Below are positions 45,607 to 54,073 of a DNA stretch of 64,000 nt, one piece after another (positions within the stretch are counted from its first letter, which is position 1; each line of letters starts with the position of its first letter). The DNA comes from a bacterium (GTDB lineage: Bacteria > Planctomycetota > UBA1135 > UBA2386). Position numbers and translations under genes: made by a program. Location of the stretch: positions 142,671 through 206,670 of the forward strand of contig JANSXC010000011.1 in assembly GCA_024743115.1 (NCBI GenBank), written 5' to 3'. The notes below the pieces were generated by a model. The model saw nothing but the letters and a program-made list of their open reading frames with translations. It did not search any database and was not told the DNA's origin.

Positions 45607-47001
45607 CTACAGGCCGACGACGAGGCGGACGCCGTTCGTCGTTGCGGTGGGCAGGCCGTTCGAGTCAAGCACGAGCGCCTGCGCGAACAGCTCGACGCCG
45701 TGCAGTGCCGGCTGCGCCGGCAACGCCAACATCCAAAGCGCCCGATTGCCTTGCATCGGCAACAGCAGCGCGGCGTCCGGCCGGACGGTCTGCTGACAAC
45801 CGGGTAATCCGATCCAATCGAGCAGACCGTTCGCAGCCGCGAAACCGACGACGAGCGCGGTCAGACCGGTCGACGCGACCGGCGACACCTCCGCCACGAA
45901 CGTGCTCCCAGCATGCGGCAGACCACCGCTCTGCGCCGCGAGCTGCGGCGCGGGCCCCGTCACTGCACACGGTGAGCCGAGGGCTTCGAACTGCGCAGCG
46001 ATCGCGAGGGTCGAGGTCTGATCGGTGCCGACGATCCAGCTGCCGCTGACCCGCTCACCGCCGAACGCGAGGACCGCGCCGCGTCGCGAGTCGAACGTCA
46101 GCCCGTTCGCCGCGAGTCCCGCAACCGGGTGCACGAGCTGACGCTGCCGCCAATCGCTGCCGTCGTATTCCCAGGTATCGGGGCCGCTGATGTAACTCGA
46201 TGCCTGCAGCACGACGACGCCGCGGTTGCTGTCGTAGGTCATCCGCGGCTTGGGGTACGCACCCGGCGACGCCGAGTAAACCGCCCGCTTCCAATCATTG
46301 CCGTCGTATTCGAAGGTCTCGAACGGACCGGTCTGACCCCAGACATAACCGGGATGGGCCACGAGCCGCCCACGGCGAGAATCGAACGCCGCCGCGTAGT
46401 CGGGTCGCCGCGGCGGTGAGTTGAGCGTGATCCGCTGCACCCAACCGCTGCCATCGTATTCCCACGTGTCGGTGAGGAATCCGGTCGCACTGCCACCGGC
46501 GAACAGCACGGCGACATCGCGAACGCTGTCGAACGTCAGTGTCGCGAACCGCGCCGCGGGGGTTGCAGCCGAAACGGCGACCTGTCGCCAACTCGTGCCA
46601 TCGTATTCCCAGGTGTCGCCGAAGTAGGTGACGGGCGTGAACGTGCCGCCGCGCAGCCCGCCGAACAGCACCATGACTCCACGGTTCGAATCGAAGCACA
46701 TGCCGGCTTCGCGCCGGGCTGCAGGCCCCGAACCGAGCGACCTCTGGGTCCAGTTCGAACCGTCGTACTCCCAAAGGTCGCGGTAGTACTGGTTCGGCGT
46801 CCAGTCGTAGCCGCCAAACATGACGGCAACACCACGAGTCGAGTCGAACTCGAGACAGTGATCCTGGCGCGCAGGCGGCGAAGTCGCCGGACTCTCGAGC
46901 TGCCACGTTGGAGGCAGCGGAGTCTGAGCCGTCACAGCCCGAGGGCTGGCGAGACCGGCGACCATGAGGGGGAAGCAGAGGTACGGGGTGGGTCGATTCA
47001 T
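45607..47001 (-). CDS. secreted Kelch-like protein with shared C-terminal domain
   Basis: A 464-residue protein. The start at 47001 gives a signal peptide (MNRPTPYLCFPLMVAGLASP, then VTAQ). At least six Kelch-like units alternate FDSTRGVAVMFGGYD-type strands with WEYDGSNWTQ-type strands (~30-340). The C-terminal ~115 residues are the shared domain (GLPGCQQTVRPD, VELFAQALVLDSNGL). It is divergent from another secreted gene across a 178-base gap that should hold both promoters. Role unknown, probably surface binding. Confidence 0.78.
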   Translation of the reverse strand: MNRPTPYLCFPLMVAGLASPRAVTAQTPLPPTWQLESPATSPPARQDHCLEFDSTRGVAVMFGGYDWTPNQYYRDLWEYDGSNWTQRSLGSGPAARREAGMCFDSNRGVMVLFGGLRGGTFTPVTYFGDTWEYDGTSWRQVAVSAATPAARFATLTFDSVRDVAVLFAGGSATGFLTDTWEYDGSGWVQRITLNSPPRRPDYAAAFDSRRGRLVAHPGYVWGQTGPFETFEYDGNDWKRAVYSASPGAYPKPRMTYDSNRGVVVLQASSYISGPDTWEYDGSDWRQRQLVHPVAGLAANGLTFDSRRGAVLAFGGERVSGSWIVGTDQTSTLAIAAQFEALGSPCAVTGPAPQLAAQSGGLPHAGSTFVAEVSPVASTGLTALVVGFAAANGLLDWIGLPGCQQTVRPDAALLLPMQGNRALWMLALPAQPALHGVELFAQALVLDSNGLPTATTNGVRLVVGL

Positions 47002-47179
47002 CGTTTCGTGTTCTCCAGTCGGTGATTGCCCCCACAGGCGCAGCAACCGCGTCGCACCGGCCAGGAACGAGTTCTCGAGAAAGTCTTGGCCGGCACCGCC
47101 GCGCATTTGCGCCTCGTCCCATCGAGCGTGCGGTGCACGGTGCACTGCCGCTCGCAATCACTCTCAATCGAACCGACCG

Positions 47180-49498
47180 ATGAACACTACTCGTTGCTTC
47201 CTTCCCACTCTCGCCGGCCTCGGGCTCAGCCTGACGGCCACCGCTCAAGACCCGGCGAGCATCCCCGCCAACGCGATCAAGAGCGAAGGCCTGCGTATTC
47301 CGATCCACACCGCCGCGGCCGATCCGGTCGGCGGCGAGTACGGCACCTGGGCCGCGGGATCGAACTACAAGGTGTCGTTCCATGATGGCATGCAGTTCGT
47401 GCCGCTGCTCGGCGACGCCGTCGCGCGCAATCACACGCTGAACTGGCGCACGACCTCGATTCGCGTCGGCGAGCGCGAGCTGCTCGAAAGCCACGCACCG
47501 GCCAGCCGGCAGATCGGCGACTACCGCTACGAGTACGACCACGGTTTCGTCGTCGAGGCGTACGATGTGCTATCCACTGGTCTCGAGCAGACGTTCGTCA
47601 TCGCCCAGCGCCCGGCCGCGTCCGGCGACCTGGTCATCCGTGGCACGTTGGACGGCACGCTGACGGCGACCGAGCGCGCCGCGCAGCACGGCGATGTGCA
47701 CTTCTACGACGCGCAAGGCAGCGCGGTAATCGGCTACGGCGCCGCCATTGCGATCGACGCACTCGGCGACACCGTGCCGATGACCACCGCCGTCACGGAC
47801 GAGGGCATCGAACTCCGCCTCCCGGCGAGCTGGCTCGCGAACGCCGCCTTCCCGCTGACCGTCGACCCGCTGCTCACGAACCAACTTTTCGGTATCGGCG
47901 ACGACATCCACGACGTCGATCTCTACCGCGACGATGAACAGTCCCTGAGCAACATCTGGGTCGTGCACTCGTTCCGCGCCTCGGCGACGGACGTCGACAT
48001 CATGGTTCGCCGGTTCCCCGACGATTTCTCGGGCCCGGGCGTCACGGTCTTCACCGATCTGACCTCGACCTGGGGGGCGCAGCACGGGCAACTCGCCGGC
48101 GTCGGCGGCAGCGGCGCCGGCCGGGTCGTCACCGTCTTCGAACGGAACTACCAGAGCGGTCAGCGCCGCGTGCGCTGGCACACACACCGCAAGAACAGTA
48201 CCCAGCTCAGCACCGCTGCCTCCCCGGTGCCGGGCAGCAACAGCTCCAACGAGTGGCGCCCCGATGTCGGCGGCACGAAGTCGTCGGTCCCCGGCAACAC
48301 CGTGCTGCTCGTCTACCAGCGCGAGCAGGGCACCAACTTCAGCAACACGTCGACGAGCGAGATCGTCGGAGTCAAGGTCGACACGACCATCAGCAGCAAC
48401 GGCGGCGTTGTCGGCGGTGACTTCCGGATCGGAGCCACGTCGGGCGACAGCGAGCGCCCCGCGGTCAACCAAGTCAGCGAGGGCGGCGTGCAATACTCGT
48501 GGATGGTCGTCTGCCAGCACCACAACAACGCGTTCAACGGCAAGTGGAACGTCATCGCGCAGCGCATCGCGGGTGCTTTCGGCTCCAACGGCAACCCGCG
48601 TCACGTGTCGCTCGCCGGCCTGCACGAGGTCGGCCCGAAGGTCGAGGGCGCCAACGGCCGCTACCTCGTGAGTTTCGGCCTGCGGACGATCCAGTCGGTC
48701 AAGCCGACCTCCGTGCTCTCGACGCACATCACCGCCCAGCGCATCGACTGGCCCCACGCCGACGTCAACGGCAGACGCGTGCACGCCGAGCGAATCATCT
48801 ACTCGGCGGGTCAGAACCAGCAGCTGCCGGGCACGCTCGGCTTCGATCTCGACAGCGAGTCGCACTGGGTCATGACCTACGCCCGCACGACGAACGGCTC
48901 GGAGCGCCTGCTCGCGAGCAAGATCGGCTTCGATGGCATCGAGACCGAGCGCCTGGCAGCCTACGAGGTCTCCGGGTTCGACCCGGTCCCCGGCGGCGTC
49001 TGCTACGACCCCGACAACGAGCGCTTCGCGATCGCGTTCGCGGTCGACAACAACACCGCCTCGAACACGCTGTGGGGCACGCACGTGACCTACGAGAACA
49101 CCACGGCGCCGGCCGAATACGGCAACGGCTGTCACCCGACCGCCGATCCCGTCTGGAACGGTAGTCAGGCGCTCGGCAGTGAGTTCGGCACGATCGAGGT
49201 CGTGCAGGCGCCCACCAACACCGGCGCGTTCCTCGTCGCCTCGCTCGGCGCTGGCGCGAACCCACTCAGCGGCTACGGCATGCCGGGCTGCGACTTCCTC
49301 GTGGACGCAAGCGCGTCGAAGTACCTCGCGACGGCGTTCTTCGTGACCAACAACGTCGGCCGCGCGACGATGAACCTGCCGATCCCGGGCTACCTCCCGC
49401 GCACGGACCTCTACTTCCAGTGGTTCCTGCTCGAGCCGAATGCCAACCCGGCGGGCGCCCGCGGCACGCGTGGCCTGCGGGTCCAGTACCGGCGCTGA
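47180..49498 (+). CDS. large secreted protein with shared C-terminal domain
   Basis: A 772-residue protein. The start at 47180 gives a signal peptide (MNTTRCFLPTLAGLGLSLTA, TAQ). The N-terminal ~230 residues (GGEYGTWAAGSNYKVSFHDG to ANAAFPLTVDPLL) resemble a module often seen at the start of planctomycete secreted proteins. The middle looks like an irregular beta-propeller (AVNQVSEGGVQYSWMVVCQ). The last ~120 residues are the shared domain (GYGMPGCDFLVDAS, FQWFLLEPNANPAG). Followed by a perfect hairpin at 49518-49550. Function unknown. Confidence 0.76.
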   Translation: MNTTRCFLPTLAGLGLSLTATAQDPASIPANAIKSEGLRIPIHTAAADPVGGEYGTWAAGSNYKVSFHDGMQFVPLLGDAVARNHTLNWRTTSIRVGERELLESHAPASRQIGDYRYEYDHGFVVEAYDVLSTGLEQTFVIAQRPAASGDLVIRGTLDGTLTATERAAQHGDVHFYDAQGSAVIGYGAAIAIDALGDTVPMTTAVTDEGIELRLPASWLANAAFPLTVDPLLTNQLFGIGDDIHDVDLYRDDEQSLSNIWVVHSFRASATDVDIMVRRFPDDFSGPGVTVFTDLTSTWGAQHGQLAGVGGSGAGRVVTVFERNYQSGQRRVRWHTHRKNSTQLSTAASPVPGSNSSNEWRPDVGGTKSSVPGNTVLLVYQREQGTNFSNTSTSEIVGVKVDTTISSNGGVVGGDFRIGATSGDSERPAVNQVSEGGVQYSWMVVCQHHNNAFNGKWNVIAQRIAGAFGSNGNPRHVSLAGLHEVGPKVEGANGRYLVSFGLRTIQSVKPTSVLSTHITAQRIDWPHADVNGRRVHAERIIYSAGQNQQLPGTLGFDLDSESHWVMTYARTTNGSERLLASKIGFDGIETERLAAYEVSGFDPVPGGVCYDPDNERFAIAFAVDNNTASNTLWGTHVTYENTTAPAEYGNGCHPTADPVWNGSQALGSEFGTIEVVQAPTNTGAFLVASLGAGANPLSGYGMPGCDFLVDASASKYLATAFFVTNNVGRATMNLPIPGYLPRTDLYFQWFLLEPNANPAGARGTRGLRVQYRR

Positions 49499-49517
49499 TT
49501 CGACACGCAGCCAGACT

Positions 49518-49550
49518 GCCACAACTATCTTCCAATAAGATAGTTGTGGC
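49518..49550. repeat. perfect 14-bp inverted repeat with 5-base loop
   Basis: GCCACAACTATCTT, loop CCAAT, AAGATAGTTGTGGC. It lies 19 bases after the stop of the secreted protein gene and 77 bases before the kinase start. The stem is AT-rich in a GC-rich window and perfectly paired. No U-run follows either arm, so an intrinsic terminator is uncertain; an operator or a mobile-element trace is possible. Confidence 0.7.
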
Positions 49551-49615
49551 GCATGACTGCGGAAGTCGGCCGGCCCCGCGAAAAACCCTGGCCGGGCGCC
49601 GCCGATTCCTGCGCC

Positions 49616-49621
49616 TATCGT
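49616..49621 (+). promoter_or_regulatory. probable -10 element (TATCGT), leaderless
   Basis: TATCGT ends 6 bases before the ATG at 49628. It is preceded by TCCTGCG, and the 11-mer TCCTGCGCCTA (49607-49617) recurs at 53239-53249 upstream of the methyltransferase gene. Confidence 0.4.
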
Positions 49622-49627
49622 GGGACC

Positions 49628-52600
49628 ATGCCGCAGAACCCCCAGGCGGTGCAGGAGCTCTTCCAGCAGGCCCTCGATCGGCCCGCGGACGAACGCGCTG
49701 CGTTCCTCGATTCGGCTTGTGACGACCCCGAGGTTCGAGCCGAGGTCGACGCCCTGCTCCTGGCCTACAGCGAAGCCGAGGAGTTCCTGGCCGAGCCCAC
49801 CGCGACAGGTGCGGGAGAGCAGGCCGGCGACGTGATCGATCGCTATCGCCTACTCGAAGAAGTCGGCGAAGGCGGCTTCGGCGTCGTCTGGATGGCCGAG
49901 CAACTCGAGCCCGTACGCCGCCGGGTCGCGATCAAGATCATCAAGCTGGGGATGGACACGCGGCAGGTTGTCGCGCGCTTCGAAGCCGAGCGGCAGGCGC
50001 TCGCGCTGATGGATCATCCCAACATCGCGAAGGTCCTCGACGGTGGTTCGACGCCCGCGGGCAGACCCTACTTCGTCATGGAACTCGTGCGCGGACTGCC
50101 GGTCACCGAGTTCTGCGATCAGACGAATCTCGACACGCCCGGCCGGCTCGAGCTGTTCCAACGCATCTGCCTGGCGGTCGAACATGCGCATCAAAAGGGC
50201 GTGATCCATCGCGACCTGAAACCGTCCAACATTCTCGTCACGCTGCACGACGGCGAACCCGTGCCGAAGGTCATCGACTTCGGCGTCGCGAAGGCCACGA
50301 CACAGGAGCTGACGCAACGCACGTTGTTCACCCAGTTCCGGCAGATGGTCGGCACCCCGGAGTACATGGCGCCGGAACAGGCCGAGATGTCGGGGCTCGA
50401 TGTCGATACGCGTGCTGACGTCTACAGCCTCGGCGTGATCCTCTACGAACTGCTCACGGGCACGAAGCCGTTCGAGGTTCGAGAACTGCTCGAACGTGGC
50501 TACGACGAGATGCTGCGCCACCTGCGCGAGACCGAACCGCAGAAGCCGAGCACGCGCATCAGCTCGCTGGGCGAACGGTTGCAGGGTGTCGCCGAGCGCC
50601 GCCGCGTCGATCCGTCGCGGCTCGGTCGACTGCTGCGTGGCGAACTCGACTGGATCGCGATGCGCGCGCTCGAGAAGCAACGGACCCGCCGGTATCCGAC
50701 GGTGCGGGCGTTCTCGGAGGATCTGCGCCGCTTCCTCGCGGACGAACCCGTCGCGGCCGGGCCGCCGACCGCGAGCTACCGGGCGCTCAAACTGCTCCGC
50801 CGCCATCGCACGCTCGCGACGACTGCCGCGCTCGTGCTGATCTCGCTGCTCGGCGGCGTGATCGCCACGGGCATCGCGCTCCAGCGGGCACGCGATTCCG
50901 AGACGCAGGAACGGCAGGCGCGTCAACTCGTGGAGGGTGAGAAGCTCGAGGTCGAACGGCAGGCCAGGCGCGCCGAACTCGTGATCGGCGTACTCGGTGA
51001 CATGCTCGGCTCCTCCGACCCTCACGGCCCGCGACGTCCCGACATGCTCGTACGCGAGTTGCTTGACGAGTTCGAGCGCGGCGCCGCGACACTCGACGAA
51101 CACCCCGAGGCTGCCGCGACGATCCGCACGACGGTCGGCACCGCTTATCGCAACCTCGGCCTGCTCGACAAGTCCGAACCACACCTGCGACGCGCGCTCG
51201 ACCTGCGACGAGACGCACTCGGCAACAACCACCCGCTCGTGGCCCAGAGCCTGTCACAGTGGGCCTGGCAGCAGCACGACCGTGGCGACTACGAGACCGC
51301 GATCAAGACGATGCACTCGGCGCTGGCCATCCTCGGGCATGCTGACGACACCGAATCGGCAACCAGTTCGCCATCCAACCTCGCGAGTCGCGGGGCGGCA
51401 CTGTCCGCAATCGCCGACTTCGAACGCCACCTCGGTCGCTTCGAACCGTCGCTGGCATCGAGCAACCTCGCGCTCGAGCTACTCGCGAAAGCGCAGGCCG
51501 GGCCGGTCGAACAGGTCGGCGTGCTGCAGATCAAAGGCTCGGCTCTGGTCGCACTCGGCCGCTACGAAGAAGCCGAGAGGACACAGCGCCACGTCGTCGA
51601 ACTCTTGCGGGCGAAGTTCGGGCCACGCCACCTGCGCGTCTCGAACGCACTCTCCGCGCTCGGCGACGTGCTGATGAAGCGCGGTCGTTACGCCGAATCG
51701 GAGACCGCTCATCGTGACGCACTGACGCAACGTCGTGAGTTCCTCGCAGCACCGGATCGCCGGATCTCGGCGAGCCTCAACAACCTCGCGGGCACGTTCG
51801 AAGCGCGCGGTGACTGGGAGAACGCCGAAACGCACTACCGTGAATCCCTGGCCACCGACCCGGATGACGGCGTTGGCAAGCTCGTGACCACGGCCAACCT
51901 CGGCATGGTCCTCATGCGACAGAACGACTACTCGGCGGCGGAGCCGTTGTTCGTCGAAGCGATCGCCGGCCTCGAACGGGAGCTGCAGCCGAACCATCCC
52001 ACGACGGCGATGATCCTGCAGAACCATGCTCGGCTGCTCGAGCTCACCGGGCGCTACGTCGAGGCCGAGGAGCAGGCCCACCGAGTCGTGGCGATGCGGC
52101 GCCGCAGCCTGCCCCCGAACCACCCTCATCGCGGCGTCGGCCGCGGAGTCTACGGCATGACGCTGTTCGCCCGCGGCAAACACGAGGAGGCCGAGCGCGA
52201 ACTGGCAATCGGAGAACGGATCCTGCGCGCGGCGTTCGGCGATTCGCACGGCTTCGTGCCGTCGACGCTCAACAACCGCGCGATCGTGCTGCGCGCTCTG
52301 GGTCGGTTCGAGGAGGCCGAGCGCCTGCTCGAGGAGGCGGCGACGATGTTCGAGAAGCTCGACGGCAGGCGGAGCACGTGGGCCGAGGCACGGATCGGTC
52401 TGGCCCACGTGATGCTGGCGACGGATCGGCTCGCGGCCGCGGAGCCGATCGTGCGCGAAGTCGTGGACATTCTCGAGACGAGCAACTCCCGGTCCTGGCA
52501 ACGGCGCTGGGCCGCGGGGACGCTCGGACTCATCTGCGAGCAGAACGGCGACCGTGCGAAGGCCATCGAACGACTCGATTGGGCCGTGCGCGACTGGCAG

Positions 52601-52678
52601 CCACGCCGGGCCTACGAGAAGGTCGCGCATCGCGCCCTCGAAGAACGACTCGAACGACTGCGAGACACGGGCAAATGA
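49628..52678 (+). CDS. membrane Ser/Thr protein kinase with TPR C-terminus
   Basis: A 1016-residue Hanks-type kinase. The N-terminal ~65 residues (FQQALDRPADERAAFL, VRAEVDALLLAY) are the usual leader of this kinase class. The kinase domain (~72-380) has GEGGFGVVWMAEQ, VAIKIIKLGM, GVIHRDLKPSNIL, VIDFGVAKA and EYMAPEQAEM. A membrane helix lies near 394-418 (ALVLISLLGGVIATGIAL). The rest is tetratricopeptide repeats (RNLGLLDKSEPHLRRALDLR and later copies). Its stop overlaps the ATG of the ECF sigma gene (ATGA), so the two are translationally coupled and probably work together. Confidence 0.92.
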   Translation: MPQNPQAVQELFQQALDRPADERAAFLDSACDDPEVRAEVDALLLAYSEAEEFLAEPTATGAGEQAGDVIDRYRLLEEVGEGGFGVVWMAEQLEPVRRRVAIKIIKLGMDTRQVVARFEAERQALALMDHPNIAKVLDGGSTPAGRPYFVMELVRGLPVTEFCDQTNLDTPGRLELFQRICLAVEHAHQKGVIHRDLKPSNILVTLHDGEPVPKVIDFGVAKATTQELTQRTLFTQFRQMVGTPEYMAPEQAEMSGLDVDTRADVYSLGVILYELLTGTKPFEVRELLERGYDEMLRHLRETEPQKPSTRISSLGERLQGVAERRRVDPSRLGRLLRGELDWIAMRALEKQRTRRYPTVRAFSEDLRRFLADEPVAAGPPTASYRALKLLRRHRTLATTAALVLISLLGGVIATGIALQRARDSETQERQARQLVEGEKLEVERQARRAELVIGVLGDMLGSSDPHGPRRPDMLVRELLDEFERGAATLDEHPEAAATIRTTVGTAYRNLGLLDKSEPHLRRALDLRRDALGNNHPLVAQSLSQWAWQQHDRGDYETAIKTMHSALAILGHADDTESATSSPSNLASRGAALSAIADFERHLGRFEPSLASSNLALELLAKAQAGPVEQVGVLQIKGSALVALGRYEEAERTQRHVVELLRAKFGPRHLRVSNALSALGDVLMKRGRYAESETAHRDALTQRREFLAAPDRRISASLNNLAGTFEARGDWENAETHYRESLATDPDDGVGKLVTTANLGMVLMRQNDYSAAEPLFVEAIAGLERELQPNHPTTAMILQNHARLLELTGRYVEAEEQAHRVVAMRRRSLPPNHPHRGVGRGVYGMTLFARGKHEEAERELAIGERILRAAFGDSHGFVPSTLNNRAIVLRALGRFEEAERLLEEAATMFEKLDGRRSTWAEARIGLAHVMLATDRLAAAEPIVREVVDILETSNSRSWQRRWAAGTLGLICEQNGDRAKAIERLDWAVRDWQPRRAYEKVAHRALEERLERLRDTGK

Positions 52679-53193
52679 GCGAACAACCGGATCAGGAACA
52701 ACTGTCTGCCGTCCACGACAAGCTGCGGGCGCTGGCCCGCAAGCAGATGGCAGGCGAGCGCGGCGACCACACGCTCCAGGCCACGGCACTCGTCAACGAG
52801 GCGTGGCTGTCGCTGCGTGACCGGCTCGACGGCGTGCGCGAAGATCCCGCCCGCTTCTTCGGGATGGCCGCCGAGGCCATGCGGCGAATCCTCATCGATC
52901 ACGCGCGTCGGCGCGGCGCCCAGAAACGCGGCGGGCCCCACCTGCAGAAGCTGTCGCTCGACGTCGCCGAGGTCGCATCGACGGCCAATCTCGAGGACGT
53001 GCTCGCGATCGATGACGCGATCAAGGCCCTGGCGGAGCTGAACTCGCGCGCGGCGGAGATCGTCCGCCTGCGTTTCTTCGCCGGGCTCGACGAAGCCGCA
53101 ACGGCCAAGACACTCGAACTCTCCGACCGCACCGTGCGACGCGAATGGGCGTTCGCGCGCGCCTGGCTGTACCAGCGACTGACGAGCGACTGA
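52675..53193 (+). CDS. ECF-type sigma factor coupled to a kinase
   Basis: A 172-residue sigma factor of the ECF (Sigma70-ECF, PF07638-like) class common in Planctomycetota. Region 2 includes LQATALVNEAWLSLRDR and FGMAAEAMRRILIDHARRR; region 4 includes AAEIVRLRFFAGLDEAATAK and LSDRTVRREWAFARAWLYQ. The ATG overlaps the kinase stop by 4 bases. No anti-sigma gene is present; the kinase is the obvious candidate regulator by phosphorylation. The target promoters are unknown. Confidence 0.9.
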   Translation: MSEQPDQEQLSAVHDKLRALARKQMAGERGDHTLQATALVNEAWLSLRDRLDGVREDPARFFGMAAEAMRRILIDHARRRGAQKRGGPHLQKLSLDVAEVASTANLEDVLAIDDAIKALAELNSRAAEIVRLRFFAGLDEAATAKTLELSDRTVRREWAFARAWLYQRLTSD

Positions 53194-53280
53194 CCGAACC
53201 TGGCTCTTACCGAGCTTTCGTGGCCGGCAGCGGCGAACTCCTGCGCCTAGGGAGTCGAACCCAATCTTGGAGATCGACTG

Positions 53281-54048
53281 ATGCGCTTGTTCATTCTGCT
53301 CTACGGCCTGCTCGCATACGCGGGCTTCCACGCGGCCTTCCTCTACCTCATCGGCTTCGTCGCCAACGTCGCGGTCCCGACCTCGGCCGCTGCCGGCGGC
53401 CCCGAAGCGACACTCACCACCGCGGTACTGATCGATGTCGGCCTGATTCTGCTGTTCGGCGTGCAGCACTGCATCATGGCGCGACCGTGGTTCAAACGGC
53501 GCTGGACACGCATCATCCCACGGGCCATGGAGCGGAGCACGTTCGTGCTGACGACGGTCGGGGTACTCGCCCTGATGTATTGGCAATGGCGCCCCCTCCC
53601 CGATGTCGTGTGGCACGTCGAGGGCAGCTGGGCCACCGTGCTCTGGGTTCTGTTCGCGAGCGGCTGGCTCGTCGCCGTGGTCGCGACGTTCCAAATCGAC
53701 CACTTCGAACTGTTCGGCCTCCGGCAGACGATCGCCGCTTTTCGTGGCCGGGGCTCACAGAGTCCCGAGTTCCGCGCCAAGGGCTTCTACGGCATGGTCC
53801 GCCACCCGCTCATGCTCGGCATGATGATCTCGTTCTGGTCCGTCCCGACGATGACCTATGGTGGCCTCGTGTTCGCGCTGACGTTCACGGTGTTCATTCT
53901 CGTCGCGCTGCAGATCGAAGAACGTGATCTACTGTCGGCTCACGGCCGCGACTACGCCGACTATCAGGACCGCGTGCCGATGCTGTTGCCGCTCCCTCGC
54001 AGCCGCAAGCCGGACGGCAACGCGAGCAGCTCTCGCGCGGCGCAGTAG
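53281..54048 (+). CDS. mddA: methanethiol S-methyltransferase MddA-like membrane enzyme
   Basis: A 255-residue polytopic membrane protein. The family marks are FGVQHCIMARPWFKRRWTRI, PRAMERSTFVLTTV, YWQWRPLP and the SAM-site region KGFYGMVRHPLMLGMMISFW followed by IEERDLLSAHGRDYADYQ. MddA methylates methanethiol with S-adenosylmethionine to give dimethyl sulfide. Length matches the family (~250-260). The nearest alternative is another isoprenylcysteine-methyltransferase-like (NnrU/ICMT) enzyme. It follows the kinase/sigma pair by 87 bases and shares an upstream 11-mer with the kinase. Confidence 0.8.
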   Translation: MRLFILLYGLLAYAGFHAAFLYLIGFVANVAVPTSAAAGGPEATLTTAVLIDVGLILLFGVQHCIMARPWFKRRWTRIIPRAMERSTFVLTTVGVLALMYWQWRPLPDVVWHVEGSWATVLWVLFASGWLVAVVATFQIDHFELFGLRQTIAAFRGRGSQSPEFRAKGFYGMVRHPLMLGMMISFWSVPTMTYGGLVFALTFTVFILVALQIEERDLLSAHGRDYADYQDRVPMLLPLPRSRKPDGNASSSRAAQ

Positions 54049-54073
54049 CGCCGCGCCCCGCCGGCGGAGTTCC

